Assembly (NCBI RefSeq): GCF_000411455.1
Contig: NZ_KE150458.1
Location: 124,001 to 188,000, forward strand
Source of the DNA: Microbacterium sp. oral taxon 186 str. F0373
GTDB lineage: Bacteria > Actinomycetota > Actinomycetes > Actinomycetales > Microbacteriaceae
Length of the DNA: 64,000 bases
Reading direction: 5' to 3'
Under the pieces are notes generated by a model. That model saw only the letters and a program-made list of their open reading frames with translations, was not told where the DNA came from and made no database searches. The translations under genes and the position numbers were made by a program. Numbering within the stretch: the stretch's first letter is position 1; each line of letters starts with the position of its first letter. Below are positions 52,421-60,387 of the stretch, one piece after another.

Positions 52421-52431
52421 CCGTGCATGTG
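52421..52431 (+). promoter_or_regulatory. M1 element (CCGTGCATGTG)
   Basis: 6 nt (GACGGC) before ATG 52438. Confidence 0.6.
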
Positions 52432-52437
52432 GACGGC

Positions 52438-52890
52438 ATGACCAACGAGATTGCGATCATGCCTCTGGTCGCCCAGCACGGTCGGCAGACCAGCGAAGTC
52501 GACTGCGCCATTCAGATCGACGGTCGGTCCTACTCGCCGCATGCAGCGCTCGCGTTTTCTGACGCCATCCGAGGAGCCGTCCGGGACGAGGACGAGCGGC
52601 GCGTGAGCCTGGAAGTTCGCCTGCGACGCGGCCAGGCAACGGATGTCGCACTCGTCGACACGGCCGGTGCCGTGGACGAGTACCTCGCCGGTGCGCTCGC
52701 GAGAAAGACCGCAGGCTGGCGCACTGCCGCCCGCGGGGACTGGCTCCTCACCGGCTTCATGCCGCCCGTCGTCGTCACTGGCGTCGACAACGACGGCGTC
52801 ACCTACCGGACCGCCGACGGCGCCGCGGTAGGCCTCATCCCGTGGACGCTGTTCGACCGGTGTCGCGTCACAAGGCCTACCGATGCCTAG
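52438..52890 (+). CDS. Hypothetical protein, 150 aa
   Basis: Mixed alpha/beta (VDCAIQIDGRSYSPHAAL; VDEYLAGALARKTAG). Soluble, no known family. Overlaps the next gene by 8 nt. Confidence 0.5.
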   Translation: MTNEIAIMPLVAQHGRQTSEVDCAIQIDGRSYSPHAALAFSDAIRGAVRDEDERRVSLEVRLRRGQATDVALVDTAGAVDEYLAGALARKTAGWRTAARGDWLLTGFMPPVVVTGVDNDGVTYRTADGAAVGLIPWTLFDRCRVTRPTDA

Positions 52891-53101
52891 CCGGAAAATC
52901 GTCCGTGCTCGGAAGGGCGGACGGTGCAGCAGTGACTTCGCCCACGCCTCCACCATCCGTCCCGGCGATCGCGTGATGGTGATCACGTACTTCCCGTCCG
53001 ACGAGATGGTCCGTGGGTTCGGTATGCCGCCGTTCACCCGTGCTCGACGGTGCACCTGGTGCGTCGAGCGGGACGAATCGAAGGGAGTGGTCGATGTCTG
53101 A
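52883..53101 (+). CDS. Small Cys protein, paralogue of 54539
   Basis: 72 residues. Begins with RKIVRARKGGRCSSDF and has CTWCVE near the end. The 105-aa protein at 54539 has RKTVRARKAHVCSSC and CTGCVA in the same order. Probable tandem duplicates with a zinc site. Overlaps both neighbours. Confidence 0.55.
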   Translation: MPSRKIVRARKGGRCSSDFAHASTIRPGDRVMVITYFPSDEMVRGFGMPPFTRARRCTWCVERDESKGVVDV

Positions 53102-53657
53102 CGAGACGACGCAGGACGAGGGCATCACGGAGATGATGTGGGATGCGCTGCGCGTCCTCGCAACGAACCGGACCGCCCTGGTCCGCCGGCACGCCAACCT
53201 CGAAGCGGGCGAGGTCCCGGTGCGCACCGCGTCTGCGTTGGAGAAGCGTGGCCTGATCGAGCGCGTGCCGACGGGGGACAAGACCACTGCCGTCCGGCTC
53301 ACCGCGGAGGGCGCCGGCACGCTGGGGATCAGCATCGACGACGTCGAACGGCTGCCCACCCTGAACGCGCAGCAGATCGAGCACGTCAACCGCGCCCTGA
53401 GATACCTCGGCGAGGCGGTGCAGGCGCTCGACTGGGCAGACCTCCCGTCGCCTGGCGGCGGCTACGTGCGCGGCGTCTCCGAATGGCAGAGCGCGCTGAG
53501 GAGCGGCCAACGGCTCGTCAGCGAAGCGTCGGACAGCCTCATCGACGGGCTGGAGACCTTCAACCACTCGATGTTGTCGAGGCCGCCCGTGACTGCTTGC
53601 GACTTGCAACCGACCGGGACCGGCATGCCTGGTCAGCCAGTCATCGGCGAAGCATGA
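53094..53657 (+). CDS. Winged-helix-like protein, 187 aa
   Basis: N-terminal 85 residues (MMWDALRVLATNRTALV, TASALEKRGLIERV, KTTAVRLTAEGAG) have MarR-type winged-helix layout with a wing. The rest is helical. Possible DNA-binding regulator within the small-gene block. Overlaps the preceding gene by 8 nt. Confidence 0.55.
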   Translation: MSDETTQDEGITEMMWDALRVLATNRTALVRRHANLEAGEVPVRTASALEKRGLIERVPTGDKTTAVRLTAEGAGTLGISIDDVERLPTLNAQQIEHVNRALRYLGEAVQALDWADLPSPGGGYVRGVSEWQSALRSGQRLVSEASDSLIDGLETFNHSMLSRPPVTACDLQPTGTGMPGQPVIGEA

Positions 53658-53944
53658 ATACACGCCCGCCCAGCGATGCGCCGCTTTCCGAGGACGATCG
53701 GATCACTCGCATCGACAACGGCTTCCGGGTGCAGGTATCGGATGAGCACGTCGTGGAGGTGTGGCGGTACCTGTTCAACTGGCGCCTGGTTTCGACGCTT
53801 CCCACTCAGCGCGCAACCGCTGAGCGGGGGTACTGCTTCTTCGGCACCGGGCTCGAATCTCTGGCGCGTGCGATAGCTGCCGGTCTCGCTTGGAAAGATC
53901 CACTTCGCTCAGATCCGCCCGACTACGACAAGCGCGCTTTCTGA
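53654..53944 (+). CDS. Hypothetical protein, 96 aa
   Basis: ATGA overlap. Beta-helix layout (DNGFRVQVSDEHVVEVWRY). Soluble; no family. Stop precedes an M1 element. Confidence 0.5.
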   Translation: MNTRPPSDAPLSEDDRITRIDNGFRVQVSDEHVVEVWRYLFNWRLVSTLPTQRATAERGYCFFGTGLESLARAIAAGLAWKDPLRSDPPDYDKRAF

Positions 53945-53949
53945 CCGAA

Positions 53950-53960
53950 CCGTGCATGTG
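53950..53960 (+). promoter_or_regulatory. M1 element with leader and Shine-Dalgarno
   Basis: The next gene starts 27 nt downstream at ATG 53988 with AGAAAGG before it. Transcription starting 6 nt after the element would leave a leader of about 21 nt. Confidence 0.55.
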
Positions 53961-53987
53961 GTGAGCGCCCCCGACAGAAAGGCCGCC

Positions 53988-54536
53988 ATGACGATCCAGA
54001 TCCACACCCTGTGGGGAATTCGCAAAGGCTACGAGAACGACGTACCCGAGCTGATGGCGGCGTGGGACGAGTACGCGGTCGACGCGAACCCCAACGGCTT
54101 CGTCCTCGCCTGCCAGACGGAACGTGACGCGTGGGGGAGCGACCTTGTCGCGGAGCGCTTCATCATGATCGACCTCCCCCGCGATCAGATCCTGGGTGCC
54201 TTCCGGCCGCTCACCATCCCGGCGCGCACTCCGGAGATCAGCGCAGACCTCCTCACTCGAATCGTGCAGCGACTCACGGTCGGACGCGTGGGAATCACGC
54301 CGAGCCAGGTCGAAGACCTGGATGTGCTGGGCGAGGCCTACAACACGCTGAAGGCCGGCGCTGCACCCGAGCTCACGGCGTCCGATGACGAGGCGCAGCC
54401 CCGACATGAAGAAGTGCCGGCGCCTACGGAGGCCCCGACCCTGGGCGAGATGGCTGAGCAGATGCGCCGCTGGCGCGCCGCCGGCGTCACGCAGGAGTCG
54501 CTCGGCTACGTGGCCGGCCAGGTCTGGTGGGAGTGA
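53988..54536 (+). CDS. Hypothetical protein, 182 aa
   Basis: N-terminus resembles small alpha/beta proteins (IHTLWGIRKGYENDVPELM); a helical C-terminus follows an acidic linker (ASDDEAQPRHEEV). AGAAAGG lies 6 nt before ATG. GTG 53952 in the element is in frame but not preferred. No known family. Confidence 0.55.
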   Translation: MTIQIHTLWGIRKGYENDVPELMAAWDEYAVDANPNGFVLACQTERDAWGSDLVAERFIMIDLPRDQILGAFRPLTIPARTPEISADLLTRIVQRLTVGRVGITPSQVEDLDVLGEAYNTLKAGAAPELTASDDEAQPRHEEVPAPTEAPTLGEMAEQMRRWRAAGVTQESLGYVAGQVWWE

Positions 54537-54538
54537 CC

Positions 54539-54856
54539 ATGCCCGAACTGCTTTCCCGGAAGACCGTCCGTGCACGCAAGGCCCACGTGTGCAGCTCCTG
54601 CAACGCATGGGCCGTGCACCCCGGTGACGAGTACGAGCGGTCGACGTACGTCTTCGACGGTCGCGTGTACGACTGGGTCCAGTGCACCGGGTGCGTCGCG
54701 ATCACAAGCACCGTGTTCGACTGGCTCGACGGATACGGAGACGACGGCATCGGCGCCGACGACTACGCCGAATGGGCGCGCGAGCACGCGGATCACGCCG
54801 AGCACGGTGAAGCCGCACGCGCCTACATCGCCCGTCTCGCGCCCCGGGCGGCGTGA
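54539..54856 (+). CDS. Small zinc-site protein, paralogue of 52883
   Basis: 105 residues. RKTVRARKAHVCSSC then CTGCVA mirrors the 52883 protein. The C-terminal 40 residues are acidic helical. GTG 54533 overlaps the preceding stop; ATG 54539 is 2 codons on. Confidence 0.55.
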   Translation: MPELLSRKTVRARKAHVCSSCNAWAVHPGDEYERSTYVFDGRVYDWVQCTGCVAITSTVFDWLDGYGDDGIGADDYAEWAREHADHAEHGEAARAYIARLAPRAA

Positions 54857-55071
54857 TGGCGAACTCCACCACACCCGCCCACGCCACCTGCGACGAACGC
54901 TGGACGGAGACCGCTCAGGTCAACAGGCACCGAGTCGAGATCCCGCACGCGTGCGCGAAGCTCGCCGGCCATCACGCTTCCGCGCACGTCCGCACCCACC
55001 GCTGCGCCTGCGGTCAGGCCAAGCACGACGCCGCCACCTGGACACCCACGAAGGAACGAGTCACCGCATGA
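54856..55071 (+). CDS. His/Cys-rich protein, 71 aa
   Basis: Contains ATCDERW, PHACAKLAGHHASAH and RCACGQAKHD, a rich set of Cys and His that probably binds zinc. TGATG overlap with the preceding gene. Confidence 0.55.
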   Translation: MANSTTPAHATCDERWTETAQVNRHRVEIPHACAKLAGHHASAHVRTHRCACGQAKHDAATWTPTKERVTA

Positions 55072-55325
55072 TCTACGCCATCGCCGCACTCCTCAGCGTC
55101 GCGATCTCGCAGCTGCTCGGAAACGCTCTCGGCCTCGAGCACGGCTCCCCGGAGCGGATCGTCCTCATCGTCGTCACGGCCGCCGTGACGACCGGATCCG
55201 CACTGGCCATCGACCTGGCGCTGGACCGCCGCCGCCGACGGCAGCGCGATCTCGAGACAGCCGCAGCACGAGAAGCGCTGCGCGGACAAGCAGCCGACTA
55301 CGACGGGAACACCATCGCATCATGA
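55068..55325 (+). CDS. Two-pass membrane protein, 85 aa
   Basis: Helices at about 3-22 (YAIAALLSVAISQLLG) and 31-51 (IVLIVVTAAVTTGSALAI), then a basic cytoplasmic tail (RRRRRQRDLE). ATGA overlap. Unknown role. Confidence 0.55.
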   Translation: MIYAIAALLSVAISQLLGNALGLEHGSPERIVLIVVTAAVTTGSALAIDLALDRRRRRQRDLETAAAREALRGQAADYDGNTIAS

Positions 55326-55777
55326 CCATTATCGACAAGCTCGACCGCGCACACCGGATGTCCTGCAGTGACCCGGACGACCTGACTCGGACCACGCTCT
55401 ACTCGGAAGCGCGAGACGCACTCCGGGCCGCACAGCCGCGTGTGCTGTCCGTGGCCGAGACCCTCGCAGGCGACCCCGCACTCGATCAGATCGCCGCACG
55501 CGACGCTGTCGCTGCGCTGCTCGACGAGCTTCCCGACGGTGCCCTCGTGCAGGTTGTCGAGGTGAACGAGATCAAGGCTGACTGGACGATCCGCCAGCGG
55601 AGCTACTACGAGCGCTTCGGCCGTGGCTGGAGCTTGCTCGACCCCTCCGACCGCAACGACGGCGAGGACACCTTCGACTCCCGACAGGTCGCCGCAGCGT
55701 CGATCCACTATGGCGCGGCCCGGCGGGAGAACGGCTTCATCCGCGTGCTGTTCGTCCCGGCCGAAGACGACCAGTGA
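55322..55777 (+). CDS. Hypothetical protein, 151 aa
   Basis: Acidic helical N-terminus (DKLDRAHRMSCSDPDD) and beta-like C-terminus (NGFIRVLFVPAED). ATGA overlap. No family recognised. Confidence 0.55.
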   Translation: MTIIDKLDRAHRMSCSDPDDLTRTTLYSEARDALRAAQPRVLSVAETLAGDPALDQIAARDAVAALLDELPDGALVQVVEVNEIKADWTIRQRSYYERFGRGWSLLDPSDRNDGEDTFDSRQVAAASIHYGAARRENGFIRVLFVPAEDDQ

Positions 55778-55947
55778 GCAGATCCCGGCGGGAGAAGACC
55801 CCCGATCTCGTGTGCGGGTTCGAGTGGGGTGGCACACCGGAACTCGACGTCACCGACGACGGCTGGAAGTGCCCCCACTACTGCCGGCTGACGCTAGCTG
55901 AGCACGGTGACGAGCACGCATGCTGCGGTGATCGGGTCCCCGTCTGA
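55774..55947 (+). CDS. 57-aa Cys/His-rich protein
   Basis: GTGA overlap with the preceding gene. Contains CPHYC and EHACCGD, suggesting a zinc site. Last gene before the second iteron cluster. Confidence 0.5.
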   Translation: MSRSRREKTPDLVCGFEWGGTPELDVTDDGWKCPHYCRLTLAEHGDEHACCGDRVPV

Positions 55948-56004
55948 CGATACCCGGCTGTCCGCGTGGTGATCTTGGGGAAGATTTCGCCGATCTGATT
56001 TCCG

Positions 56005-56325
56005 GAATGTACCGGACACATCTGTGTCCAATAGGGATGATTTTCGCCTCCAGCCCGACATTCTGTTGGGCTGGAGCCCGACCAAGCCCGACACGTGTTG
56101 GGCTGGAGAGTTCCCTTGCGTCGACTGGGATCGGAGGGGATCGAGAGCCTCCAGCCCGACAAATATCTATATATCTACCTAACGTAGATAGAGAGATAGA
56201 TAGAGGGAGGGGTCCTTCTCTGTGTCTCCGTATAGGTCGCTCGGCAAACGCGGGCTTGTCGGGCTTGTCGGGCTGGAGGCCCGCGATCCCAGTCGGGAGT
56301 AGCGAACTCTCCAGCCCGACATCGA
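56005..56325. repeat. Iteron-like cluster B (inverted copy of 17060-17385)
   Basis: Five exact 12-mers or 1-base variants of GTCGGGCTGGAG (56048, 56149, 56309 minus; 56065, 56097 with GTT; 56267 plus), plus AAGCCCGAC runs. An A/T-rich stretch (56161-56210) divides it. The perfect palindrome GGACACATCTGTGTCC (56014-56029) lies at the left edge. It reads as the reverse complement of cluster A. Iteron-like locus. Confidence 0.7.
56014..56029. promoter_or_regulatory. Palindrome GGACACATCTGTGTCC, possible operator
   Basis: 7-bp arms, 2-nt spacer; flanked by AATAGG. Relative of the sites at 3580 and 32932. Confidence 0.4.
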
Positions 56326-56361
56326 CATCAGCGGTTGGGCCGTGTCGGGCTTGGCCGGCGA

Positions 56362-56372
56362 CCGTGCATGTG
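56362..56372 (+). promoter_or_regulatory. M1 element (CCGTGCATGTG)
   Basis: 6 nt (GCCCTC) before ATG 56379. Confidence 0.6.
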
Positions 56373-56378
56373 GCCCTC

Positions 56379-57407
56379 ATGCGATGCATCTCCGTCGACA
56401 CGACCGGCCTGGTCGTCGACACCTTCTTCAAGGCCCTCAGCATGGTCACTCCCGTCCTCAGCGTGATCCTCATCGGCGTCGGCCTCCTCTCGATGATCAT
56501 CGGAGCGACCCGGTGGATGCGAGATGGCTCGTACGGGGGAGGCACCCCGCTCCTCATCTCCGGTGCGCTGCAAGTCGCTGCGGGAGCGTTCCTGCCAACG
56601 ATCGTGAACAGCATCGCGAACGCCATCGCGGGCACCGACGACCCTCAGCCGGAACCTTCTGGGTCGTCGTCACCGAGCGCCCTGCCGACATCCACACCCT
56701 CGCCGACGAGCCCGCCTTCGCAGACGACCGGCGACCTGACGTGGCTCCTCACCGTCCTCGGCATCGTCGCGGCTCTGATCCTGGTGGTTGCGCTCATCGC
56801 TCTCAGCTCCCACGTCACCGGCCGCGCCCGTCGCAGCATCCGGGCATCCCGCACGCAAGCTGCCACGGAGCGCGCGACGCGCGACCGGCTCACCGCCGCA
56901 TGGCAGGGGTTCCATGATCGCCACGACGAGCTGCTCCGGAAGATCCTCCACTCGGAGACCAACTGGGACTCGCTGTTCTTCCACCCAGCTCTCACTGACC
57001 CGAATGTCCCGGAGACCTACCGGATGCTTCTGGCGATGCGGGCTGCGGGCGTCCTGCGTGACACGGCTGGCGAACTGCCCATCGCGCTCTCAGAAGACAC
57101 TGACCTCCTCGAGCTTCCCTACCCGAAGGCCGTCGTCGAGTTCAACCTCGCGTGGGATGCCGCAGAGCGGAATGCGCGCCGGCTCGGACAGAAGGGCATC
57201 CCTGTCGCGGAGCGGACGCTCATCAAGGAGATCCGCACCCTTCTCGACCTCGCGGAGAACAGCGCCGCATCTCAGACCGAGCGCAGCCTCTCCTACCGGC
57301 GCGCTCTCAAGCTGATCGAGTCGCTCGAATCGGTGCACGTCCCGCCGCGAGCCGTCGCTCAGCTGGAGGGGCGTCAGAAACTCGCCGTCGAAGGCCCGCG
57401 ATCGTGA
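56379..57407 (+). CDS. Membrane protein with Pro/Ser/Thr linker, 342 aa
   Basis: Hydrophobic helices near 28-45 (LSVILIGVGLLSMII), 57-80 and 120-145 (LLTVLGIVAALILVVALI), with a Pro/Ser/Thr linker between (SSPSALPTSTPSPTS). The soluble C-terminal half is helical. Could be an envelope-spanning protein of the element; no family recognised. Starts 6 nt after M1. Confidence 0.6.
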   Translation: MRCISVDTTGLVVDTFFKALSMVTPVLSVILIGVGLLSMIIGATRWMRDGSYGGGTPLLISGALQVAAGAFLPTIVNSIANAIAGTDDPQPEPSGSSSPSALPTSTPSPTSPPSQTTGDLTWLLTVLGIVAALILVVALIALSSHVTGRARRSIRASRTQAATERATRDRLTAAWQGFHDRHDELLRKILHSETNWDSLFFHPALTDPNVPETYRMLLAMRAAGVLRDTAGELPIALSEDTDLLELPYPKAVVEFNLAWDAAERNARRLGQKGIPVAERTLIKEIRTLLDLAENSAASQTERSLSYRRALKLIESLESVHVPPRAVAQLEGRQKLAVEGPRS

Positions 57408-57451
57408 TCGCTTTCGTGGATGAGGCGAAGGAGCCTCGCACGGTTCTGTGA
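57404..57451 (+). CDS. 15-aa ORF coupled to neighbours
   Basis: GTG 57404 overlaps the preceding stop (GTGA); TGA 57449-57451 overlaps the next ATG (TGATG). It encodes IAFVDEAKEPRTVL. Coupling chain is clear, peptide function is not. Confidence 0.3.
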   Translation: MIAFVDEAKEPRTVL

Positions 57452-57576
57452 TGCCTCGTCGCCCTGCGCGCGCGGAAGCTACGCGAAGCCAACCGGATTA
57501 CGGTGCCACCTTGGCGCCGCCCTCCCGTACATACCGTCGCGCCCCGGCGGCGCGTCACACGACGACCCGACCCTGA
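57451..57576 (+). CDS. 41-aa basic ORF
   Basis: Starts on the stop of the 15-aa ORF. Arg/Thr/Ala/Pro-rich (RRPARAEATRSQPDYG). A competing frame 57420-57647 overlaps it. Weakly supported; the remaining 57577-57623 shows nothing else. Confidence 0.3.
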   Translation: MPRRPARAEATRSQPDYGATLAPPSRTYRRAPAARHTTTRP

Positions 57577-57623
57577 GTGCGGCCCTGGCGGAGTTCCTTG
57601 AGGAAACCCCCATGAGTGCAACG

Positions 57624-57634
57624 CCGTGCATGTG
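57624..57634 (+). promoter_or_regulatory. M1 element upstream of abiE
   Basis: About 66 nt before ATG 57701; a leader starting near 57641 would include the inverted repeat and a strong Shine-Dalgarno sequence. Confidence 0.5.
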
Positions 57635-57647
57635 GAGCGCACGTTAG

Positions 57648-57688
57648 ACTTATCGAAAATCTACTGTGGTGGTATATTCACGATAAGT
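57648..57688 (+). promoter_or_regulatory. AbiE promoter and inverted-repeat operator
   Basis: ACTTATCG (57648-57655) and CGATAAGT (57681-57688) form an 8-bp inverted repeat. It encloses TTATCG, a 17-nt spacer and TATATT (57673-57678), a usable -35/-10 pair. In characterised AbiE systems the AbiEi antitoxin binds inverted repeats at its own promoter, so this is the likely autoregulation site. AAGGAGG (57690-57696) precedes ATG 57701. Confidence 0.65.
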
Positions 57689-57700
57689 GAAGGAGGGGCA

Positions 57701-58357
57701 ATGGTCGACGACACTCGTGTACTGCGGCAGTTCGAGGCTGCGCCCCTGCGTGCGCTGCGCCTTCGGGACGTGAAAGATGATGACAAGGCGAATACTTGGC
57801 GAACCATCGAGCGGCTCGTCGATCGGGGAGCGTTGCGGAAGCTGACGCACGGCGTATACGTCGCGCCACCCGGAGGTCGGGATGCGCATCGTTGGCGTCC
57901 CACACTCGAAGCGGCCGCCCTCGCCGTCGCCACCGCCCGCCACGGTGTGGACGACGTTGCTCTCACCGGCATCAGCGCAGCACGTCATTGGGCTGCCGTC
58001 CCGCGCGCGATCGGGGAAGCAACGGTGGCCGTCCCGGCCGCCGGCTATGCGCCGATCACTCTGGAAACCGGCGGCCGCGTCCGCTTCGTCCCCCGCGACA
58101 TGGAACGCCTGGACCTCATCCGCGAGGACACGGAACTCGGACGAGGACTTGTGACGACGCCGGAGCAAACACTGTTCGATCTCCTCATGCGAAAGCACGC
58201 CAACCTCGCTCGGGACGAGGTTGACGTAGCGACTCGCAACCTCGCTGCCCGTGCGAACCCCGCTGACTACCAGCACGTTCTCCGCGCTGCGAAGCGAGTC
58301 AATCAGCCGGCCAAGGCCATGCTCGAATGGTTGGGAAGGGACGCCCATGTGGGATGA
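57701..58357 (+). CDS. abiEi: AbiEi-type antitoxin and autorepressor
   Basis: 218 residues. An N-terminal winged-helix domain (RALRLRDVKDDD, TIERLVDRGALRKLTHGVY) is followed by an AbiEi C-terminal antitoxin domain (ALTGISAARHWAAVP, TTPEQTLFDLLMRKH). AbiEi blocks the AbiEii toxin and represses the operon. The stop overlaps the AbiEii start by 11 nt. The promoter has a fitting inverted repeat. Confidence 0.85.
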   Translation: MVDDTRVLRQFEAAPLRALRLRDVKDDDKANTWRTIERLVDRGALRKLTHGVYVAPPGGRDAHRWRPTLEAAALAVATARHGVDDVALTGISAARHWAAVPRAIGEATVAVPAAGYAPITLETGGRVRFVPRDMERLDLIREDTELGRGLVTTPEQTLFDLLMRKHANLARDEVDVATRNLAARANPADYQHVLRAAKRVNQPAKAMLEWLGRDAHVG

Positions 58358-59186
58358 GTCGAAGCACCCCAGAACCGGCGACGGACGATTCGACGTCGCG
58401 AAGAACCCGGCGCCGGAGAGTCCACTTGCAGGGGAGGGCCCGGTCAGCGTCGAGGATCAGATGCTCGACGTCGAGTTCCAGTTCGGTGTCGGCCCGGAGC
58501 AGGTGAAGCGCGATCATCTGATCTCTCACGCTCTGGCGGCGATCGCGAACTCGGGCACGGAGGACGTGGTCTTCTTCGGCGGCACGGCCTTGTCACGGAC
58601 CCTCCTGACCGACCTTCGGCTCTCCGAAGACATCGATCTCATCGCCCTCGGCGACCGCGGGGAAATCTCCGACAGAATTGAGCAGTCGTTGGATCGTGCA
58701 CTTCGTCGGCCCTTCGGGCGCGTGACGTTCACTCCACGCCTGCGAGACGCGCGGCATCCGGAGCCTTCGGTGATGACCGCCGGCGGCATCCGAGTGCAGA
58801 TTCAGCTGCTGTCAGCGGAAGGCTATCCTCCGTGGCCAACCGAGGTCGTCGACATCGAGCAGCGCTACGCGGACGCCCCACCGGCACGGATGCGAGTTCT
58901 CACGCCTGAGGGGTTCGTCGCCTCGAAGCTGTCAGCGTGGGTCGACCGGGAGGCTCCGCGCGATCTCTACGATCTGTGGGCTCTCACCCAGAGGGGGAAC
59001 ATCACCCCAGAGGCAGCTGCACTCTTTGGGAAGTACGGTCCTTTCACCAGCACGCGCGGCATTTCATTCGTGCGCGTTCCGACGGATGCTGAATGGGATG
59101 CAGCTCTCGATCATCAATGCATCGTCGGAGTGAGGCCGCGCGAGGCCGCAGAGATGGTCCAGGCGGCGCTCAACGACCTCGGGTAG
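58347..59186 (+). CDS. abiEii: AbiEii-type nucleotidyltransferase toxin with N-terminal tag
   Basis: 279 residues. GGTALS (78-83) and SEDIDL (93-98) form the nucleotidyltransferase motif with its D-x-D; DLYDLWAL (about 211) is the typical later motif. AbiEii proteins use NTPs to inactivate host targets during phage infection. Residues 3-25 (DESKHPR, then GRF and KNPAP) are the window's recurring N-terminal tag, which AbiEii homologues usually lack. ATG 58347 overlaps abiEi. Confidence 0.85.
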   Translation: MWDESKHPRTGDGRFDVAKNPAPESPLAGEGPVSVEDQMLDVEFQFGVGPEQVKRDHLISHALAAIANSGTEDVVFFGGTALSRTLLTDLRLSEDIDLIALGDRGEISDRIEQSLDRALRRPFGRVTFTPRLRDARHPEPSVMTAGGIRVQIQLLSAEGYPPWPTEVVDIEQRYADAPPARMRVLTPEGFVASKLSAWVDREAPRDLYDLWALTQRGNITPEAAALFGKYGPFTSTRGISFVRVPTDAEWDAALDHQCIVGVRPREAAEMVQAALNDLG

Positions 59187-59195
59187 CTGATACCG

Positions 59196-59206
59196 CCGTG
59201 CATGTG
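59196..59206 (+). promoter_or_regulatory. M1 element (CCGTGCATGTG)
   Basis: 6 nt (TGAAGC) before ATG 59213; immediately follows abiE. Confidence 0.6.
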
Positions 59207-59212
59207 TGAAGC

Positions 59213-60070
59213 ATGCACATGACGCCTCCTGATGGATGGTTCGCGTTCGGCACCCACGCCGGCAGCCCCGTGGCGCTCGAGTTCTCGGACGCGGTCGGCG
59301 ACGACGGCATGCCGCTCTGGGAGCGACCGGTGGCAGCGCCCAGCGATGCGAGCATCGAGCACCTTATCGATGGAGTGACGGGCGTCGTCGACCGCCACTC
59401 AGAAGACGGCTGTCATCTGATCACGAACACGGTCACGGGACCCCTCGCCGATCGGGTTCGCACCCGAGTTGGTGCCGCCCTTGACGAAGAGGTCACCCTC
59501 CGTGAAGAGCACCTGGAATGGGGCACCGACTGGACACGCGAGTTCGAGACCACCTTCACGGTGGCCGCGGGCGGCATCGAGGTCGACTTCTTCCCGGACT
59601 CGTCTCAGGCCGACGAGTGGATTCGGGGGACCCACCGGCCGGCCACTGTTCGCGACACGGTGTACGCCAGGTTCGATGCATGGCTCCGTGCCGGGGACGA
59701 CCCGGCCGGGCTGGCCGAAACCTGGTTCGAACCGCATGAGGCGTGCGACTGGTGGGAGTCGTGGATCGTCAAAGACGACTCCGTTCTCTTCCGGGAGGTG
59801 CGGCGCCGGTCTCCGCGACGCTTTGAGAAGCTCGTGCTCTACCGCATCCCCGAGAAGGTCGCACGGGACCATCGCGCCCGGATCAAGCTCGGCGGCGACT
59901 TCATCGCTTGGAGACTCGATGCGATCGCGCCTGCAAACGATGACGGCTTCCGAGCGATCGTGACCCGCAACTACTTCGCGCAGGGTGATTTCGACGAGTG
60001 GGCTGGCAAGGTCAGCCCCGCCGCTCTCCTTGCGATCACCGATCACTTCATGGTGGGGGAACCCCGATGA
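59213..60070 (+). CDS. Hypothetical protein, 285 aa
   Basis: Acidic, aromatic-rich, soluble (GWFAFGTHAGSPVAL; WGTDWTREFETTFTV; WESWIVKDDSVLF). The MHM start may include a second ATG. No family recognised. Starts 6 nt after M1; ends coupled to a tiny ORF. Confidence 0.6.
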   Translation: MHMTPPDGWFAFGTHAGSPVALEFSDAVGDDGMPLWERPVAAPSDASIEHLIDGVTGVVDRHSEDGCHLITNTVTGPLADRVRTRVGAALDEEVTLREEHLEWGTDWTREFETTFTVAAGGIEVDFFPDSSQADEWIRGTHRPATVRDTVYARFDAWLRAGDDPAGLAETWFEPHEACDWWESWIVKDDSVLFREVRRRSPRRFEKLVLYRIPEKVARDHRARIKLGGDFIAWRLDAIAPANDDGFRAIVTRNYFAQGDFDEWAGKVSPAALLAITDHFMVGEPR

Positions 60071-60150
60071 TGCGACTCTCCACTCCCGTGCCGGCAGGTC
60101 GAGTTCACTCGTATGACGGCTGTCACCGCTGCGGCCTTGAGCTTCGATGA
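60067..60150 (+). CDS. 27-aa Cys/His peptide
   Basis: ATGATG start overlapping the preceding stop. Contains YDGCHRCGLELR, a C-x2-C with His, suggestive of a zinc knuckle. Good codon bias for its size. Confidence 0.4.
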   Translation: MMRLSTPVPAGRVHSYDGCHRCGLELR

Positions 60151-60178
60151 GGGGCTCACAGCCGCAATGATGCTCGCG

Positions 60179-60189
60179 CCGTGCATGTG
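60179..60189 (+). promoter_or_regulatory. M1 element (CCGTGCATGTG)
   Basis: 6 nt (GGGGTC) before ATG 60196. Confidence 0.6.
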
Positions 60190-60195
60190 GGGGTC

Positions 60196-60387
60196 ATGAG
60201 CGCAACGCTGACCACCCCGGACCCAGCCATCCACTTCAAGAAGATCGTCGAAGGGGAGATCGAGGTGTGCGCCGGGTGCATCAACTCTCTCGGCTACAAC
60301 GTCGCGTGGGAGTTCGCCGAACCGGATCACATCGACCCGGTTGCCCTCGAGCGACACCTCCGAGACGCCGGGATCGCGCACCCGTGA
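60196..60387 (+). CDS. Hypothetical protein, 63 aa
   Basis: Has VCAGCINSLGYN (C-x2-C) and an acidic C-terminus. Starts 6 nt after M1. Coupled to the next gene (GTGA). Confidence 0.5.
   Translation: MSATLTTPDPAIHFKKIVEGEIEVCAGCINSLGYNVAWEFAEPDHIDPVALERHLRDAGIAHP

Noticed and set aside
57420-57647. 75-aa ORF overlapping the abiE upstream region
   Set aside because: It runs through the M1 element and overlaps better-coupled ORFs; only its last third has coding bias.
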